Shown in pieces: positions 1 through 7,921 of a stretch of 64,000 nt of DNA (its first letter is position 1; each line of letters starts with the position of its first letter). The position numbers and the translations under genes were made by a program. The stretch covers positions 20,927 to 84,926 of the forward strand of contig JACRMI010000150.1 of NCBI GenBank assembly GCA_016215025.1, in the 5' to 3' direction. The DNA comes from Chloroflexota bacterium. GTDB lineage: Bacteria > Chloroflexota > Anaerolineae > UBA4142. The notes under the pieces are model-generated. The model made no database searches and had not been told where the DNA came from. It saw only the letters and a program-made list of their open reading frames with translations.

Positions 1-1
1 T

Positions 2-409
2 GCCGAAGTGCTAGGTGTCAACGTCGTGCGCTATAAACTGCTCGCGTTTTTTGTCGCGGGAGCGCTGGCGGGGATTGCGGGTTCGTTTTGGAATAGCACG
101 CTCTTCGCCGTCAGTCCAGAGTATTTTTCGTTCAGCGAATCGTTATGGCTTGTCGGCGTGGTGCTGATCGGCGGAATCGGCAGCAATTACGGTACCGTGT
201 TCGGTGCGATCTATCTCACACTCATCGCCGAACTGGTGCAGCCCTCGCTCAAATTTATCTTGCCCGACCTGGCGCTGAAAACATCGTACGTCAAAGACAT
301 GATTTTCGGTTTGTCGATCATTGTCTTTTTGCTACTGGAACCGAAAGGCATTGCTTATCGTTGGTCACGAATCAAAGACTATATTCATCTCTGGCCGTTT
401 TCTTACTAG
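2..409 (+). CDS. Branched-chain amino acid ABC transporter permease, C-terminal part (LivM-like)
   Basis: Partial gene: the frame is open from the left edge, so the 5' end lies outside the window. The visible 135 residues hold hydrophobic segments typical of the end of a LivM/LivH permease, including the conserved stretch ending in GGIGSNYGTVFGA, which matches the family pattern GGxGTxxGPxxGA, and the usual EPKGI near the C terminus. It would form the inner-membrane channel of a branched-chain amino acid or related amide importer. The receptor and one ATPase follow in the same direction, so this is the 3' half of a liv operon; a LivG-type ATPase and LivH are probably upstream of the window. 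The stop codon is followed at once by a word-repeat hairpin (410-488). Substrate cannot be told from sequence. Confidence 0.9.
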   Translation, partial: AEVLGVNVVRYKLLAFFVAGALAGIAGSFWNSTLFAVSPEYFSFSESLWLVGVVLIGGIGSNYGTVFGAIYLTLIAELVQPSLKFILPDLALKTSYVKDMIFGLSIIVFLLLEPKGIAYRWSRIKDYIHLWPFSY

Positions 410-488
410 CTGGAAGTTGGAGGTTAGAAGTTGGAAATTGGAACAGCGCATCGAATCCAACTCTTAATTTCTAACTTCCAACTTCCAA
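410..488. repeat. Stop-adjacent iterated-word hairpin 1 (livM/livK gap)
   Basis: The left arm (410-441) is built from variants of GGAAGTTGG, GGTTAGAAGTTGG and AAATTGG; the right arm (457-487) is the complement, CCAACT, TTTCTAACTTCC and AACTTCC. The arm begins directly after the upstream TAG stop. The arms can pair over about 25 bases around a 15-base loop. It shows no sequence relation to the other hairpins of this kind in the window, only the same construction and position. Confidence 0.8.
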
Positions 489-571
489 ATGCAAAGGAGG
501 TGTTTCTTCCACCAACAATTCTTTTGGCAATAGGTTTCAAATTGGCGAGATTCTCTAGGGAGGAGAGGAAC

Positions 572-1858
572 ATGAATTTCAGACGATTATCCATTCTGAT
601 GACCTTGGTCATCATTGCTTTGCTGGTGGTCGCATGTGGTGGCGGTGGCGCACCCGCCGTTTCATCATCGAGTGCGGCCGCGAGCAAAGGCGAAATTTCG
701 CTTGGGTCATTGAACGATCTTACGGGCGCAACTTCAGACGTTGGTAAGGATTATGCGCTCGGCGTGCAAGAAGCCGTCAAGTACATCAACGAGAACGGTG
801 GCATCAACGGCAAGACGATTAAACTGTCGTTGTACGATTACGGCTACCTCGTCCCAGGCGCAATCACCACTTACAAACGATTCCGCGATACCGACAAGGT
901 CGTCGCCGTGCTGGGCTGGGGCACCAATGACACAGTCGCGCTCGCGCCAACGGTGTCGCAAGACAAGATGCCCTACGTTTCTGCATCGTATGCCGGTGAA
1001 TTGACCGATCCAGCGAAGACTCCATACAACTTTTTCGCATCGCCCGATTACTCGACCGCAGCGCGCGCTGCCATTACTGTTTGGTACAACGAAGTATGGC
1101 TGAAAGATGCGCGCTATGAAGCCGACCGCAAAGCAGGCAAGCCCCGCTTTGTAGCGTTCTACGGCAAAGCGACGCCATACGCGAGCGCACCCATCAAAGC
1201 CATCAAAGAGCAAGCGACCATGCTTGGCTTTGAAGTCGGACCTGACCAAGACGTTCCATTGACGGCGTTGGACACCAAATCGCAAGTGCTGGCTGCCAAA
1301 GATTTCAAACCGCATTTGGTTTGGCACGGCGATACCGTCAACGGCGTCGCGACTGCGCTGAAAGACGCCAAGGCGCTCGGTCTCGGTGCTGATCACATCG
1401 TGAACACGTACGGCTTTGACGAAAATCTGCCCAAGCTCGTCGGCGATGCAGCAGAGGGCGTGATGGGTATCGCTCCGACCGCGTACTATGGTGAGAATGT
1501 GCCGGGCATGGACAAGATCGTGGCGGCGGCAAAGAAATACAATCCCAATACGCCGCAAGAAACGCGCACGATTCACACTGTTAAAGCGTGGGCGAACGTG
1601 GCGATTATGAAAGCGGCGCTCGAAAAAGCCGATAAGGATGGTAAGCTGAATGGCGAAGGTATCCGCGCCGCTTTCGAAACTTTCAAGGATTTGGATGTGA
1701 CCTATGGCGCTGCGCCGATGACGTGGACATCGACCGATCATCGACCAACCAGCTTGGTAAATGTCTATCAGATCAAGGGTGGCAAATTCGTCAAGGTGCA
1801 AACGATCGACATGAAAGCCAAATTCCCGACCGATTGGCCCAAGTGGATTGGCTACTAA
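572..1858 (+). CDS. Amino acid-binding lipoprotein of an ABC transporter (LivK/Leu-Ile-Val-binding type)
   Basis: A 428-residue periplasmic-binding-fold receptor. ATG 572 is chosen because GGGAGGAGAGG lies just upstream and because it gives a proper lipoprotein signal: positive N terminus, hydrophobic core, then LLVVAC with Cys22 as lipidation site and a Gly-rich linker. The mature part starts ISLGSLNDLTGATSDVGKDYALGVQEAV, here recognisable by its first segment GEISLGSLNDLTG, the hallmark of the peripla_BP_6 (LivK) family, and the length is usual for the family. Longer frames upstream run through the hairpin 410-488 and are not credible. It should deliver a small amino acid, amide or aromatic acid to the LivM/LivF machinery encoded on either side. 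The ligand cannot be inferred. Confidence 0.93.
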   Translation: MNFRRLSILMTLVIIALLVVACGGGGAPAVSSSSAAASKGEISLGSLNDLTGATSDVGKDYALGVQEAVKYINENGGINGKTIKLSLYDYGYLVPGAITTYKRFRDTDKVVAVLGWGTNDTVALAPTVSQDKMPYVSASYAGELTDPAKTPYNFFASPDYSTAARAAITVWYNEVWLKDARYEADRKAGKPRFVAFYGKATPYASAPIKAIKEQATMLGFEVGPDQDVPLTALDTKSQVLAAKDFKPHLVWHGDTVNGVATALKDAKALGLGADHIVNTYGFDENLPKLVGDAAEGVMGIAPTAYYGENVPGMDKIVAAAKKYNPNTPQETRTIHTVKAWANVAIMKAALEKADKDGKLNGEGIRAAFETFKDLDVTYGAAPMTWTSTDHRPTSLVNVYQIKGGKFVKVQTIDMKAKFPTDWPKWIGY

Positions 1859-1861
1859 ACC

Positions 1862-1934
1862 CAGTAATCAGTAATCAGTGTTCAGTAATCAGTTGGTTCG
1901 ATACTGAACACTGGACACTGGACACTGAACACTG
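1862..1934. repeat. Stop-adjacent iterated-word hairpin 2 (livK/livF gap)
   Basis: The left arm (1862-1893) consists of repeats of CAGTAATCAGT and CAGTGTTCAGT; the right arm (1903-1934) of ACTGAACACTG and GACACTG. It starts 3 bases after the LivK stop and ends 2 bases before the LivF ATG, so it occupies the whole gap and leaves no room for a Shine-Dalgarno sequence ahead of livF. Confidence 0.85.
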
Positions 1935-1936
1935 AC

Positions 1937-2740
1937 ATGAACAACGGTAACATTCTCAGTCTAAACAATGTTGAAGTGATGTACCACGAGGTCATCCTCG
2001 TGTTGAAAGGCGTGTCGCTGAGTGTGCCGGGCGGTGGCATTGTCGCACTGCTCGGCGCGAACGGCGCAGGCAAGAGTACGACACTCAAAGCCATCTCGGG
2101 CTTGCTCAAGCACGAGAATGGGCGCGTGACCGATGGATCGATAGAGTTCATGGGCAAACGCATCGACCGCAAGTCCGCCGAAGAAATTTCGCACCAGGGA
2201 ATTATTCAGGTCATCGAAGGGCGTCGCGTCTTTGAACATCTCACGGTCGAAGAGAACATCAAAGTTGGCGCACACCTGAGTAATGCCAGAGTCAAAGACG
2301 GACTCGATAAGGTCTATGCTTATTTCCCACGACTCAAGATGATTCGGGATCGCACAGCAGGCTTTTGCAGCGGTGGCGAACAGCAAATGTTGGTGATGGG
2401 GCGCGCGTTGATGACCGCGCCCAAGCTGATGCTGCTCGACGAACCCTCGATGGGGCTGGCGCCATTGCTCATCAAAGAAATTTTTGAGATCATCACTCGC
2501 CTGAATCAAGTGGAACAATTGCCGATTCTGCTGGTTGAGCAAAATGTGAAACTTGCGCTTACGGTGGCAGGCTACGGCTATGTGCTCGAGAGCGGACGCA
2601 TCGTAATGGATGGTTCGGCGGATAAACTGCGCGACAACCCTGACATCAAAGAATTCTACCTGGGTCTTACCGACCTTGGCACGCGCAAGAGTTTTCGCGA
2701 CATCAAACATTACAAGCGCCGCAAGCGATGGCTCACGTAA
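1937..2740 (+). CDS. Branched-chain amino acid ABC transporter ATP-binding protein (LivF-like)
   Basis: A 267-residue ABC ATPase. Visible motifs: Walker A GANGAGKST near residues 40-48, Q-loop GIIQV near 88-92, signature CSGGEQQ near 145-151, Walker B LMLLDEP near 165-171, and the H-loop position occupied by Gln/Asn as in LVEQNV, which is typical of LivF (as opposed to LivG). It powers import together with the permease and lipoprotein receptor upstream. The basic tail rich in Lys and Arg after residue 245 is longer than in most LivF proteins. The start ATG is preceded directly by hairpin 2 rather than a ribosome-binding site, so translation may depend on coupling or on the structure itself. 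Confidence 0.93.
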   Translation: MNNGNILSLNNVEVMYHEVILVLKGVSLSVPGGGIVALLGANGAGKSTTLKAISGLLKHENGRVTDGSIEFMGKRIDRKSAEEISHQGIIQVIEGRRVFEHLTVEENIKVGAHLSNARVKDGLDKVYAYFPRLKMIRDRTAGFCSGGEQQMLVMGRALMTAPKLMLLDEPSMGLAPLLIKEIFEIITRLNQVEQLPILLVEQNVKLALTVAGYGYVLESGRIVMDGSADKLRDNPDIKEFYLGLTDLGTRKSFRDIKHYKRRKRWLT

Positions 2741-2830
2741 TTTCAGATTTATGATTTCAGGTTTCAGATTGAAAACCGATCGGGCATTTGAAACTCTGAT
2801 TCATAAATTTGAGATTTGAAATCTGAAATT
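2741..2830. repeat. Stop-adjacent iterated-word hairpin 3 (livF/lipoprotein gap)
   Basis: The left arm (2741-2770) is made of TTTCAGATT, TATGATTTCAGG and TTTCAGATT; the right arm (2787-2830) of TTTGAAACTCTGATT, CATAAATTTGAG and TTTGAAATCTGAAAT. It starts on the base after the LivF stop codon. The following gene has its own strong ribosome-binding site right after the hairpin. Confidence 0.8.
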
Positions 2831-2851
2831 CCTCGGGAGGGAGGAGCACAA

Positions 2852-3502
2852 ATGAAGAAGGTGTTTTTGTTTGTCTTGTTACTTGTTGTCGTGGTTAGTT
2901 TGAGCGCGTGCGCAACCCCAGCGTCCACGACCGCTGAATTAAAGGACCCGACCATTGCGTTGAATACGGTCCAGGTGCAAGGTTATTTTGCGCCGCCGTG
3001 GGCGGGCTGGCCCGGTGCAGTTCCAACACCTACACCGAACCCAAGCGTCATCACACCGACCCAGTACATCGCATTCCCTGGTACGATCAGCGTACCACTG
3101 GTCGTGGCATTCGTTTGGGACGTTACTAATCCCAATGATGTGCCGGTCACGCTTGAACAAATGAAGTTTACGGTCGAATTTGAAGCCGCACCGTCCAAGG
3201 CCGGCGAATATTTCGCGCTTGCCACGCCGATGGTCTATGAAAAACAATCGATTCCGGGCAAGATGACGAACCAAGTTCGCGCCGTCGTCGTACTCGATTC
3301 GGCTGTCGTGCCAGGCAATCTGGCGGTTACAAGCGGACAGCGGCTTGGCACGCTCAAGTTATCCGGTGCGACACTCGTCAAGGACTGGTGGACAAATATT
3401 CCAGACTCCAAGTTTGGTATCAAGGCAACGGCTGGGACCGCTGATGTCATGATGGGGTCAACGAAAAAGGTCGTGACCTTCGAAGGCAAATTCCCAAAGT
3501 AA
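2852..3502 (+). CDS. Lipoprotein of unknown function, last gene of the liv operon
   Basis: A 216-residue secreted lipoprotein. ATG 2852 is preceded by GGGAGGGAGGAG and gives a signal peptide ending LSLSAC-type, with Cys20 as lipidation site (sequence VVVSLSAC). The mature part begins with a Pro/Thr-rich linker (residues about 40-65) and then a beta-rich domain containing VAFVWDVTNPNDVPVTL, which resembles late-embryogenesis-abundant type beta-sandwich domains where NPN motifs are common. I do not recognise a named family. Its place at the end of the liv operon, before a terminator, suggests an accessory envelope role in the same uptake system, but this is inference. Confidence 0.75.
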   Translation: MKKVFLFVLLLVVVVSLSACATPASTTAELKDPTIALNTVQVQGYFAPPWAGWPGAVPTPTPNPSVITPTQYIAFPGTISVPLVVAFVWDVTNPNDVPVTLEQMKFTVEFEAAPSKAGEYFALATPMVYEKQSIPGKMTNQVRAVVVLDSAVVPGNLAVTSGQRLGTLKLSGATLVKDWWTNIPDSKFGIKATAGTADVMMGSTKKVVTFEGKFPK

Positions 3503-3518
3503 CATTTCTGTAGAGCAA

Positions 3519-3556
3519 AAAACTGCGACGCACCTTCGAAGGTGCGTCGCAGTTTT
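3519..3556 (+). terminator. Intrinsic terminator of the liv operon; copy 1 of a repeated palindrome
   Basis: A perfect 19-bp inverted repeat centred on TTCGAA, with core CTGCGACGCACC and flanking A and T runs, lies 16 bases after the lipoprotein stop. The core GCGACGCACC is repeated in the terminator at 55881-55923, so the element looks dispersed rather than unique. Confidence 0.85.
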
Positions 3557-3572
3557 CTCTGAGAAAATTCCT

Positions 3573-4007
3573 ATGCTCTCCAAACGCTCCCTCGAAGATT
3601 TTATCCTTGGCGAAACCGCCAGTTTCTCGCGCACATTTACCGAAAGCGAGGTAACTCAATTCGTTGGTATTAGTTGGGATGTCAATCCTTATCATACCGA
3701 CGAAGAATTTTGCAGGACTCGTCGTGTTGGGCGGCGGATTGTGCCAGGGCTATTGGTTGGCAGCATGTTGACTCACATTGGCGGATTAGCCGCAGTGTTG
3801 GCAACCCAGATCAACTTTGAGTTCGTCGCGCCGGTATTCGTCGGCGACACGGTCACGGCGACGTTTACAGTTGCTGAAGCGGATGACAAACGCGGATGGG
3901 TGCGTATTGAGATGACCGGCATTACGCAAGATAACCGCTTGGTCGTGCGCGGTGTAGCGCTGGGTTATCCGGCGCGCTATCGTGATCGGGTTCGAAATCA
4001 GACATAG
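3573..4007 (+). CDS. MaoC-like (R)-specific enoyl-CoA hydratase
   Basis: A 144-residue single hot-dog-fold protein of the MaoC/PhaJ type. It carries the hydratase motif DVNPYHTD (Asp36 and His41 as catalytic pair) followed by RIVPGLLVGSM, which matches the GxIVPGxL segment of the family, and a central YxFxxPV-like stretch FEFVAPVFVGDTV. Such enzymes hydrate trans-2-enoyl-CoA to (R)-3-hydroxyacyl-CoA, feeding polyhydroxyalkanoate, fatty-acid or branched-chain acid pathways in the cytoplasm. The gene stands alone after a terminator. The ATG lies 16 bases after the terminator stem and has only a weak ribosome-binding site. The exact substrate is open. Confidence 0.85.
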   Translation: MLSKRSLEDFILGETASFSRTFTESEVTQFVGISWDVNPYHTDEEFCRTRRVGRRIVPGLLVGSMLTHIGGLAAVLATQINFEFVAPVFVGDTVTATFTVAEADDKRGWVRIEMTGITQDNRLVVRGVALGYPARYRDRVRNQT

Positions 4008-4398
4008 CGTTGCAGTTGTGTAGTGGTATCGCTTGATAGTCTTGAGTCCAAGCATGCCAATTGATTCGGAATTTTTGAGACGTGAGATTTTTTTGAGAAA
4101 GGGAGTACGCTATTCCCATTTTGGTCGAAAATCTTGAAAACAACTTGCTTTTTGAATTGAAAGATGATAGAATGCGTACGTAGTAAGCAATTACACTTGT
4201 ACGTTGGCGTATTGACCGAGTAACCGTATTGTCTATTGTAATCTATCGTCCTTTCTAAACAAAGATCCCTGATGGATTTTCCCCTGGCAATACCAGAGTG
4301 CTCGGTCATTGCTTTTAAATCCTCTGCGTTTATTTAGACCACTTGCGGCTGATGCTGGCTGCAAGTCCTCTTGTTGATGGTGGACAGGATATAACAAA
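4008..4398 (+). other. Intergenic region ahead of the SPASM maturase
   Basis: These 391 bases hold no convincing gene: short open frames on both strands lack ribosome-binding sites and family-like sequence. The notable content is a sigma-70-like promoter at 4145-4173, which would give a leader of about 220 bases before the maturase ATG. The leader contains AT-rich and some self-complementary stretches, but I could not identify a known riboswitch in it. Confidence 0.5.
4145..4173 (+). promoter_or_regulatory. Candidate sigma-70 promoter for the RiPP locus
   Basis: TTGCTT (4145-4150) and TAGAAT (4168-4173) are separated by exactly 17 bases. It is the best promoter-like pair in the gap before the maturase. 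Not experimentally supported. Confidence 0.45.
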
Positions 4399-5592
4399 AT
4401 GTCGGTTGAAGGCGCGCAGTCAGAACCATCGAACGTGAATTTGTACAATCAAATAATCGATAGTACCCGCAAACGTCACCGCTTGGTCAGCGTGCATTGG
4501 GAGATGACTTATCGTTGCAATGAAAAATGCACGCATTGTTACCTCGATGTTTTGCCCCCCAATGCCAAAGTTCCAGGTGAACTTGCCACAAACGAGTGTA
4601 TCCGCATTCTGGATGAAATGGCGGAATTGGGCGTTCTAAATTTGACGCTTTCGGGCGGCGAAATCTTCGCCCGACATGATTTTTTCCAGATTGCCGAGTA
4701 TGCACGTATCAAAGGCTTTCTTCTCCGACTCTTTACTAATGGGATCCTAATCAAACCAGAGATGGCAGACCGCATCGCCGCGCTTCACCCTTATGCGGTT
4801 GAACTGAGTCTGTACAGCACCCAGGCAGAGGTGCATGATCGCATCACGCAGGTGCAGCGTTCTTGGGAACTGACGATGCGTGCTTTCCGATTGTTGCATG
4901 AGCGGGGCGTGCGTACGGTGATGAAAACGCCTCTCATGCGTGAGAACGTCCGTGAGATTTTTGCTCTTGAAAAACTGGCAAAGGAACTGGGCGCGCAGTT
5001 CAAATTCGATCCCACGATTACTGCCAAGGACAGTGGCGCACTTGACCCGCTTGAACACCGGCTGACCTTTGCTGATCTGGTCTGGCTTTTTGAGCAGAAA
5101 ATGGATACCGCAGCTTGGATCGACCGTGAAATCAAGCCTGAAGCGCACACGTGTGGGATTGCGTCCAACTCCATGTTGATTGATCCATCGGGTAACGTGT
5201 TTCCATGTGTCAGTGTGCGGTCAAAAGCGGGTAACGTCCGAGATCAATCGTTGCGCGAAATTTGGGAGCAATCGCCCGTGTGGGCGCGGTTGGGCGCAAT
5301 AACTGTGAATGAGTTACCGGTTTGTCGGACGTGCGAATTGCGAAATCTGTGTGTGCGTTGTCATGGCACAGCTCAAACCGAGCAGGGAGATTTGTTAGCA
5401 CCGTCGATGGTCAACTGTCGTGAGGCGCTCGCACGTCGCCAAGTGTTGATCGATCGACAGGCTCTGCCATTCAATTATCCTATTCCTTCACATCTACAGG
5501 CACTTTCTAGCAAAGAGGCAGGAGGTGACATTCTGACAAATAAAGTCCAATTTGGCGAACATAACACCAGGATTATTCAGGTGAATTGTTAA
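4399..5592 (+). CDS. Radical SAM/SPASM peptide maturase
   Basis: A 397-residue radical SAM enzyme. The CxxxCxxC cluster is CNEKCTHC (Cys40, Cys44, Cys47), preceded by WEMTYRC as in PqqE/AlbA/MftC-like maturases. The GGE motif of the SAM pocket is SGGEIF near residue 90. The C-terminal half has a SPASM set of cysteines: TCGIASNSM, then PSGNVFPCVSV, then CRTCELRNLCVRCHG and a last MVNCRE, enough for two auxiliary FeS clusters. These proteins modify ribosomal peptides by thioether or C-C crosslinks. The peptide-like gene that follows 24 bases downstream (5617-5781) is the obvious substrate. No separate PqqD-type recognition protein lies next to it. The C-terminal tail beyond the last SPASM Cys is about 65 residues and ends in an unusual VNC. 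Confidence 0.92.
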   Translation: MSVEGAQSEPSNVNLYNQIIDSTRKRHRLVSVHWEMTYRCNEKCTHCYLDVLPPNAKVPGELATNECIRILDEMAELGVLNLTLSGGEIFARHDFFQIAEYARIKGFLLRLFTNGILIKPEMADRIAALHPYAVELSLYSTQAEVHDRITQVQRSWELTMRAFRLLHERGVRTVMKTPLMRENVREIFALEKLAKELGAQFKFDPTITAKDSGALDPLEHRLTFADLVWLFEQKMDTAAWIDREIKPEAHTCGIASNSMLIDPSGNVFPCVSVRSKAGNVRDQSLREIWEQSPVWARLGAITVNELPVCRTCELRNLCVRCHGTAQTEQGDLLAPSMVNCREALARRQVLIDRQALPFNYPIPSHLQALSSKEAGGDILTNKVQFGEHNTRIIQVNC

Positions 5593-5616
5593 TTATTACT
5601 TTTACAAGGAGATCCC

Positions 5617-5781
5617 ATGAACGACATCAAGATTGAAGAGAAGCTTACGCCGGAGCAAAAAAAGAAGACATACGAACAGCCCGCGATCATCTATCGCGCT
5701 CCATTGGAAGCAACCGCCGGAGCTTGCAGCACCAATCCACCCGGCAAGGCGACAGCAGGTTGTTCTGTCACCAGCAGTTGA
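5617..5781 (+). CDS. Small Cys-containing peptide, probable RiPP precursor
   Basis: A 54-residue open frame with a clear AAGGAG ribosome-binding site 5 bases ahead of its ATG. The first part is charged (NDIKIEEKLTPEQKKK), followed by TYEQPAIIYRAPLEATAGAC, then a Gly/Pro/Thr/Ser-rich tail with a second Cys six residues before the end region (ATAGCSVTSS). The pattern 'Tyr-x-x-Pro-x-Ile ... Pro-Leu-Glu-Ala-x-Ala-Gly-x-Cys' looks like a leader ending in LEATAG with a short core holding two Cys, each preceded by an Ala-Gly or Ala-x-Ala-Gly block, an internal repeat that suggests two equivalent modification sites. It immediately follows a SPASM maturase, so I infer it is the substrate. No match to a named precursor family is claimed. 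Confidence 0.8.
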   Translation: MNDIKIEEKLTPEQKKKTYEQPAIIYRAPLEATAGACSTNPPGKATAGCSVTSS

Positions 5782-5823
5782 TATTTGCATTACCTCTTGT
5801 TCGGACTAGCTCGCTAACCAAAT

Positions 5824-5846
5824 GAGACGCCTGTCTCGCATATTTT
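5824..5846 (+). terminator. Weak hairpin after the precursor peptide
   Basis: GAGAC and GTCTC pair around a 4-base loop and are followed by an AT-rich stretch with five T residues. It could act as a partial terminator, separating the abundant peptide transcript from the downstream surface gene, as in many RiPP loci. The stem is short, so the call is tentative. Confidence 0.35.
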
Positions 5847-5871
5847 TGTTTCCACTACGGGGGAGTCTGCA

Positions 5872-7377
5872 ATGAAAAAACTGAATATTCAGCGGCTTTT
5901 GGTATTATGCACGATAATTAGTTTGGGTCTAGCGGCCCTGCTGTTATCGTTGCCATCGGCGCAACCGGTCAGCGCAAGCGGGAGTGTCAGCGCGGCCCAG
6001 ATGAATCGAAACGGAACTAACCCCGCCAAGCCAATGACTTCACGGCTCATTGACCACTTTAATGATACGCAAGCGGTTGACCAGAATGGGGCAGGCACGA
6101 CTTTTAGCGCGGTAGGTCCCGCCTTGGGAATGTTGGGTGGCAGCCGGTATGTTACGGTGACCGCGATAACCGGTAGTTCGGGGCAACATTTGACGGCGGA
6201 TTTTAACAATCCAGTCGATTTGGGGAATTTTAGTTCCGATGCATCGGTGACGGGTTTCATCACGGTGACTTATGATGGCACCAGCGGACCCAATTTGAGT
6301 CCTTCGGGTTTGGGTGGAGTGGACCTGACCAATGGCAACACGAATTTTGGTTACATGCTTTCTATGCTCTCCAGTAACAATGAATTTAGCCTCACGATGA
6401 ACGTTTGGTCAAGTGCTACTTCTTGCTCGTCTTATTCCATTACTGGTCCAGGCGGCATTAGCGCATACATTCCCACGACGAACTCTCCTGCCATTGGGCT
6501 GTATTTACCCTTTAATGCCTTCACGCTAAAACCCGGTTGTTCGACCACGGCAACTATGTCGAACGTGGGGGCAATTCAATTTGTCTTAACCTATTACATG
6601 GGCAATGTGACCGACATCATAGTCCATGAATTGTCGGCAGTGTCTGTTGATCTTGGTGATGTCACCGATTCGTTTAACACAACGATGGCGGGCAATTTCG
6701 CCCCAGGTCCAGGGCATGTCATTACGGATAGGGTTAACGGTCCGCACCTTGGCGCTGTGGTTGATACTGAACCCGATGGGCAGCCCAATACTGCGGCGAC
6801 CGGCGATGACATTAACAATATTGCTACATTCCCTGAATCGGTTGCCTATCCATCTGGCGACGAAGATGGTATTCATCGTGCCGGCTCCGATCCATGGACC
6901 GTTGGCGCTACCGGTGGTGCAGTCACGGTTACCGTCAGCGGCGGACCAGCTTGTCTGTCTGCATGGATCGACTGGGGATTGAATGGATCATTTACCAATT
7001 CTGGAGATGAACGGATCATCAACAATCTTCAGGTTAATACCGGTGATACGCTGGTAACGTTTAATGTTCCGGCGGGTTTCAACTCCACGAATTTCTATAA
7101 CGCGCGCTTCCGCCTGTATCCGATGGATCTTGCGACAGGCGGTGGCTATGATTGTCACTCTATCAAGTATCCCTATAGCAATACGACACCTGCAGGATTT
7201 AACCCCATTATTGGCGGCGAGGTTGAGGACTATCGATACAGTTGGCAACCCGCCGCCGTCCAACTCTCCAACATGACGGCGCAATCGAGCGACATGCCAG
7301 TGCTTCCTGTCGCCGCCGGTACGCTTGCACTTGTCGGCGTGATCGGTGCGGTCGTTGTCGTACGACGACGCAAGTAG
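5872..7377 (+). CDS. Secreted GEVED-domain surface protein with C-terminal membrane anchor
   Basis: A 501-residue exported protein. The ATG has GGGGGAG upstream. Residues 1-37 form a Sec signal peptide (hydrophobic core ending near QPVSAS). Residues about 40-260 form a beta-rich domain without a recognised family. Residues about 290-460 contain a GEVED-type domain: GDEDGI near 325, the WIDWGLNGSF segment, and the closing GGEVEDYRY that names the family. The C terminus is a sorting-type tail with Pro, a hydrophobic helix (about 478-497) and RRRK, anchoring it in the membrane facing outward. It is followed by a terminator. It sits between the RiPP genes and the C25 peptidase operon, so a surface or S-layer-like role is plausible but unproved. 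Confidence 0.8.
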   Translation: MKKLNIQRLLVLCTIISLGLAALLLSLPSAQPVSASGSVSAAQMNRNGTNPAKPMTSRLIDHFNDTQAVDQNGAGTTFSAVGPALGMLGGSRYVTVTAITGSSGQHLTADFNNPVDLGNFSSDASVTGFITVTYDGTSGPNLSPSGLGGVDLTNGNTNFGYMLSMLSSNNEFSLTMNVWSSATSCSSYSITGPGGISAYIPTTNSPAIGLYLPFNAFTLKPGCSTTATMSNVGAIQFVLTYYMGNVTDIIVHELSAVSVDLGDVTDSFNTTMAGNFAPGPGHVITDRVNGPHLGAVVDTEPDGQPNTAATGDDINNIATFPESVAYPSGDEDGIHRAGSDPWTVGATGGAVTVTVSGGPACLSAWIDWGLNGSFTNSGDERIINNLQVNTGDTLVTFNVPAGFNSTNFYNARFRLYPMDLATGGGYDCHSIKYPYSNTTPAGFNPIIGGEVEDYRYSWQPAAVQLSNMTAQSSDMPVLPVAAGTLALVGVIGAVVVVRRRK

Positions 7378-7416
7378 TTCGCGTGTTGATGTCGGCGTAA
7401 GTTAAAATTGCACACG

Positions 7417-7450
7417 GACGAGCAAACGGGAGTGAGTCCGTTTGCTCGTC
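7417..7450 (+). terminator. Intrinsic terminator overlapping the next promoter
   Basis: A perfect 13-bp stem (GACGAGCAAACGG with its complement) closes an 8-base loop and is followed by TCTTGTTG. The right arm also contains the -35 element of the promoter at 7442-7470, so the two signals share bases. Confidence 0.75.
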
Positions 7451-7470
7451 TCTTGTTGATAAGGTATAAT
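7442..7470 (+). promoter_or_regulatory. Promoter for a leaderless transcript
   Basis: TTGCTC (7442-7447) and TATAAT (7465-7470) are spaced by 17 bases. The ATG of the next gene is only 8 bases past the -10 box, so transcription would start at or next to the start codon. No ribosome-binding site is present, which fits a leaderless mRNA. Confidence 0.6.
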
Positions 7471-7478
7471 CGCATCCG

Positions 7479-7886
7479 ATGAAACGTCTCGCGCTGATCG
7501 TGTTGTTCGCTTTGTTAACCGCTTGTGGCTCCAACGCCTCTCCCATCGTCATCGAGTGGACCACGGCGACGGAAATCAATACGGCTGGCTTTAACCTCTA
7601 CCGAGGCGACAGCGCCAACGGACCATTTACCCAGATCAATTCTCAACTTATTCCCGCATCGCCAGACCCTGTAGCTGGCGGCAAATACAAATACGAAGAT
7701 GCATCGGTTGCAGCGGGAAAAACGTATTACTATCAACTTGAAGACATTGAGTACAGCGGCACGCGCACCAAACATCCCCCGGTGGCAGTGTCGGCTGGCA
7801 CATCCTTTGGAATGTTCGAGGCGCTTCTTGCCTCGGTCGGAATCATAGCGGTTGGCTTTGTGGTTTGGATTGCGCGCAAGAGATAA
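7479..7886 (+). CDS. Small membrane-anchored lipoprotein with a fibronectin-like domain
   Basis: A 135-residue protein. The signal ends in ALLTACGSN, so Cys16 may be lipidated. The middle part (about 24-105) is a fibronectin-III-like beta domain of the type IEWTTATEINTAGFNLYR, closing with TYYYQLEDI; a close relative of this domain occurs in the protein at 11610-12566. A single membrane helix lies at about 113-131, followed by RKR. It thus has both a potential lipid anchor and a C-terminal anchor. It appears to be transcribed as a leaderless message. It stands in front of the C25 peptidase operon and may be part of the same surface system. Confidence 0.75.
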   Translation: MKRLALIVLFALLTACGSNASPIVIEWTTATEINTAGFNLYRGDSANGPFTQINSQLIPASPDPVAGGKYKYEDASVAAGKTYYYQLEDIEYSGTRTKHPPVAVSAGTSFGMFEALLASVGIIAVGFVVWIARKR

Positions 7887-7921
7887 CGGCACAACAACGA
7901 ATTGAGAAAATAACGGTGACT

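Noticed and set aside
410..488. Coding extension of the LivK-like gene upstream to 431
   Set aside because: The stretch is the iterated-word hairpin; the lipoprotein signal and ribosome-binding site fix the start at 572.
734..1801. A 355-codon open frame on the minus strand
   Set aside because: Antisense to the LivK-like receptor gene; its sequence has no recognisable family, no ribosome-binding site and a codon-shadow composition.
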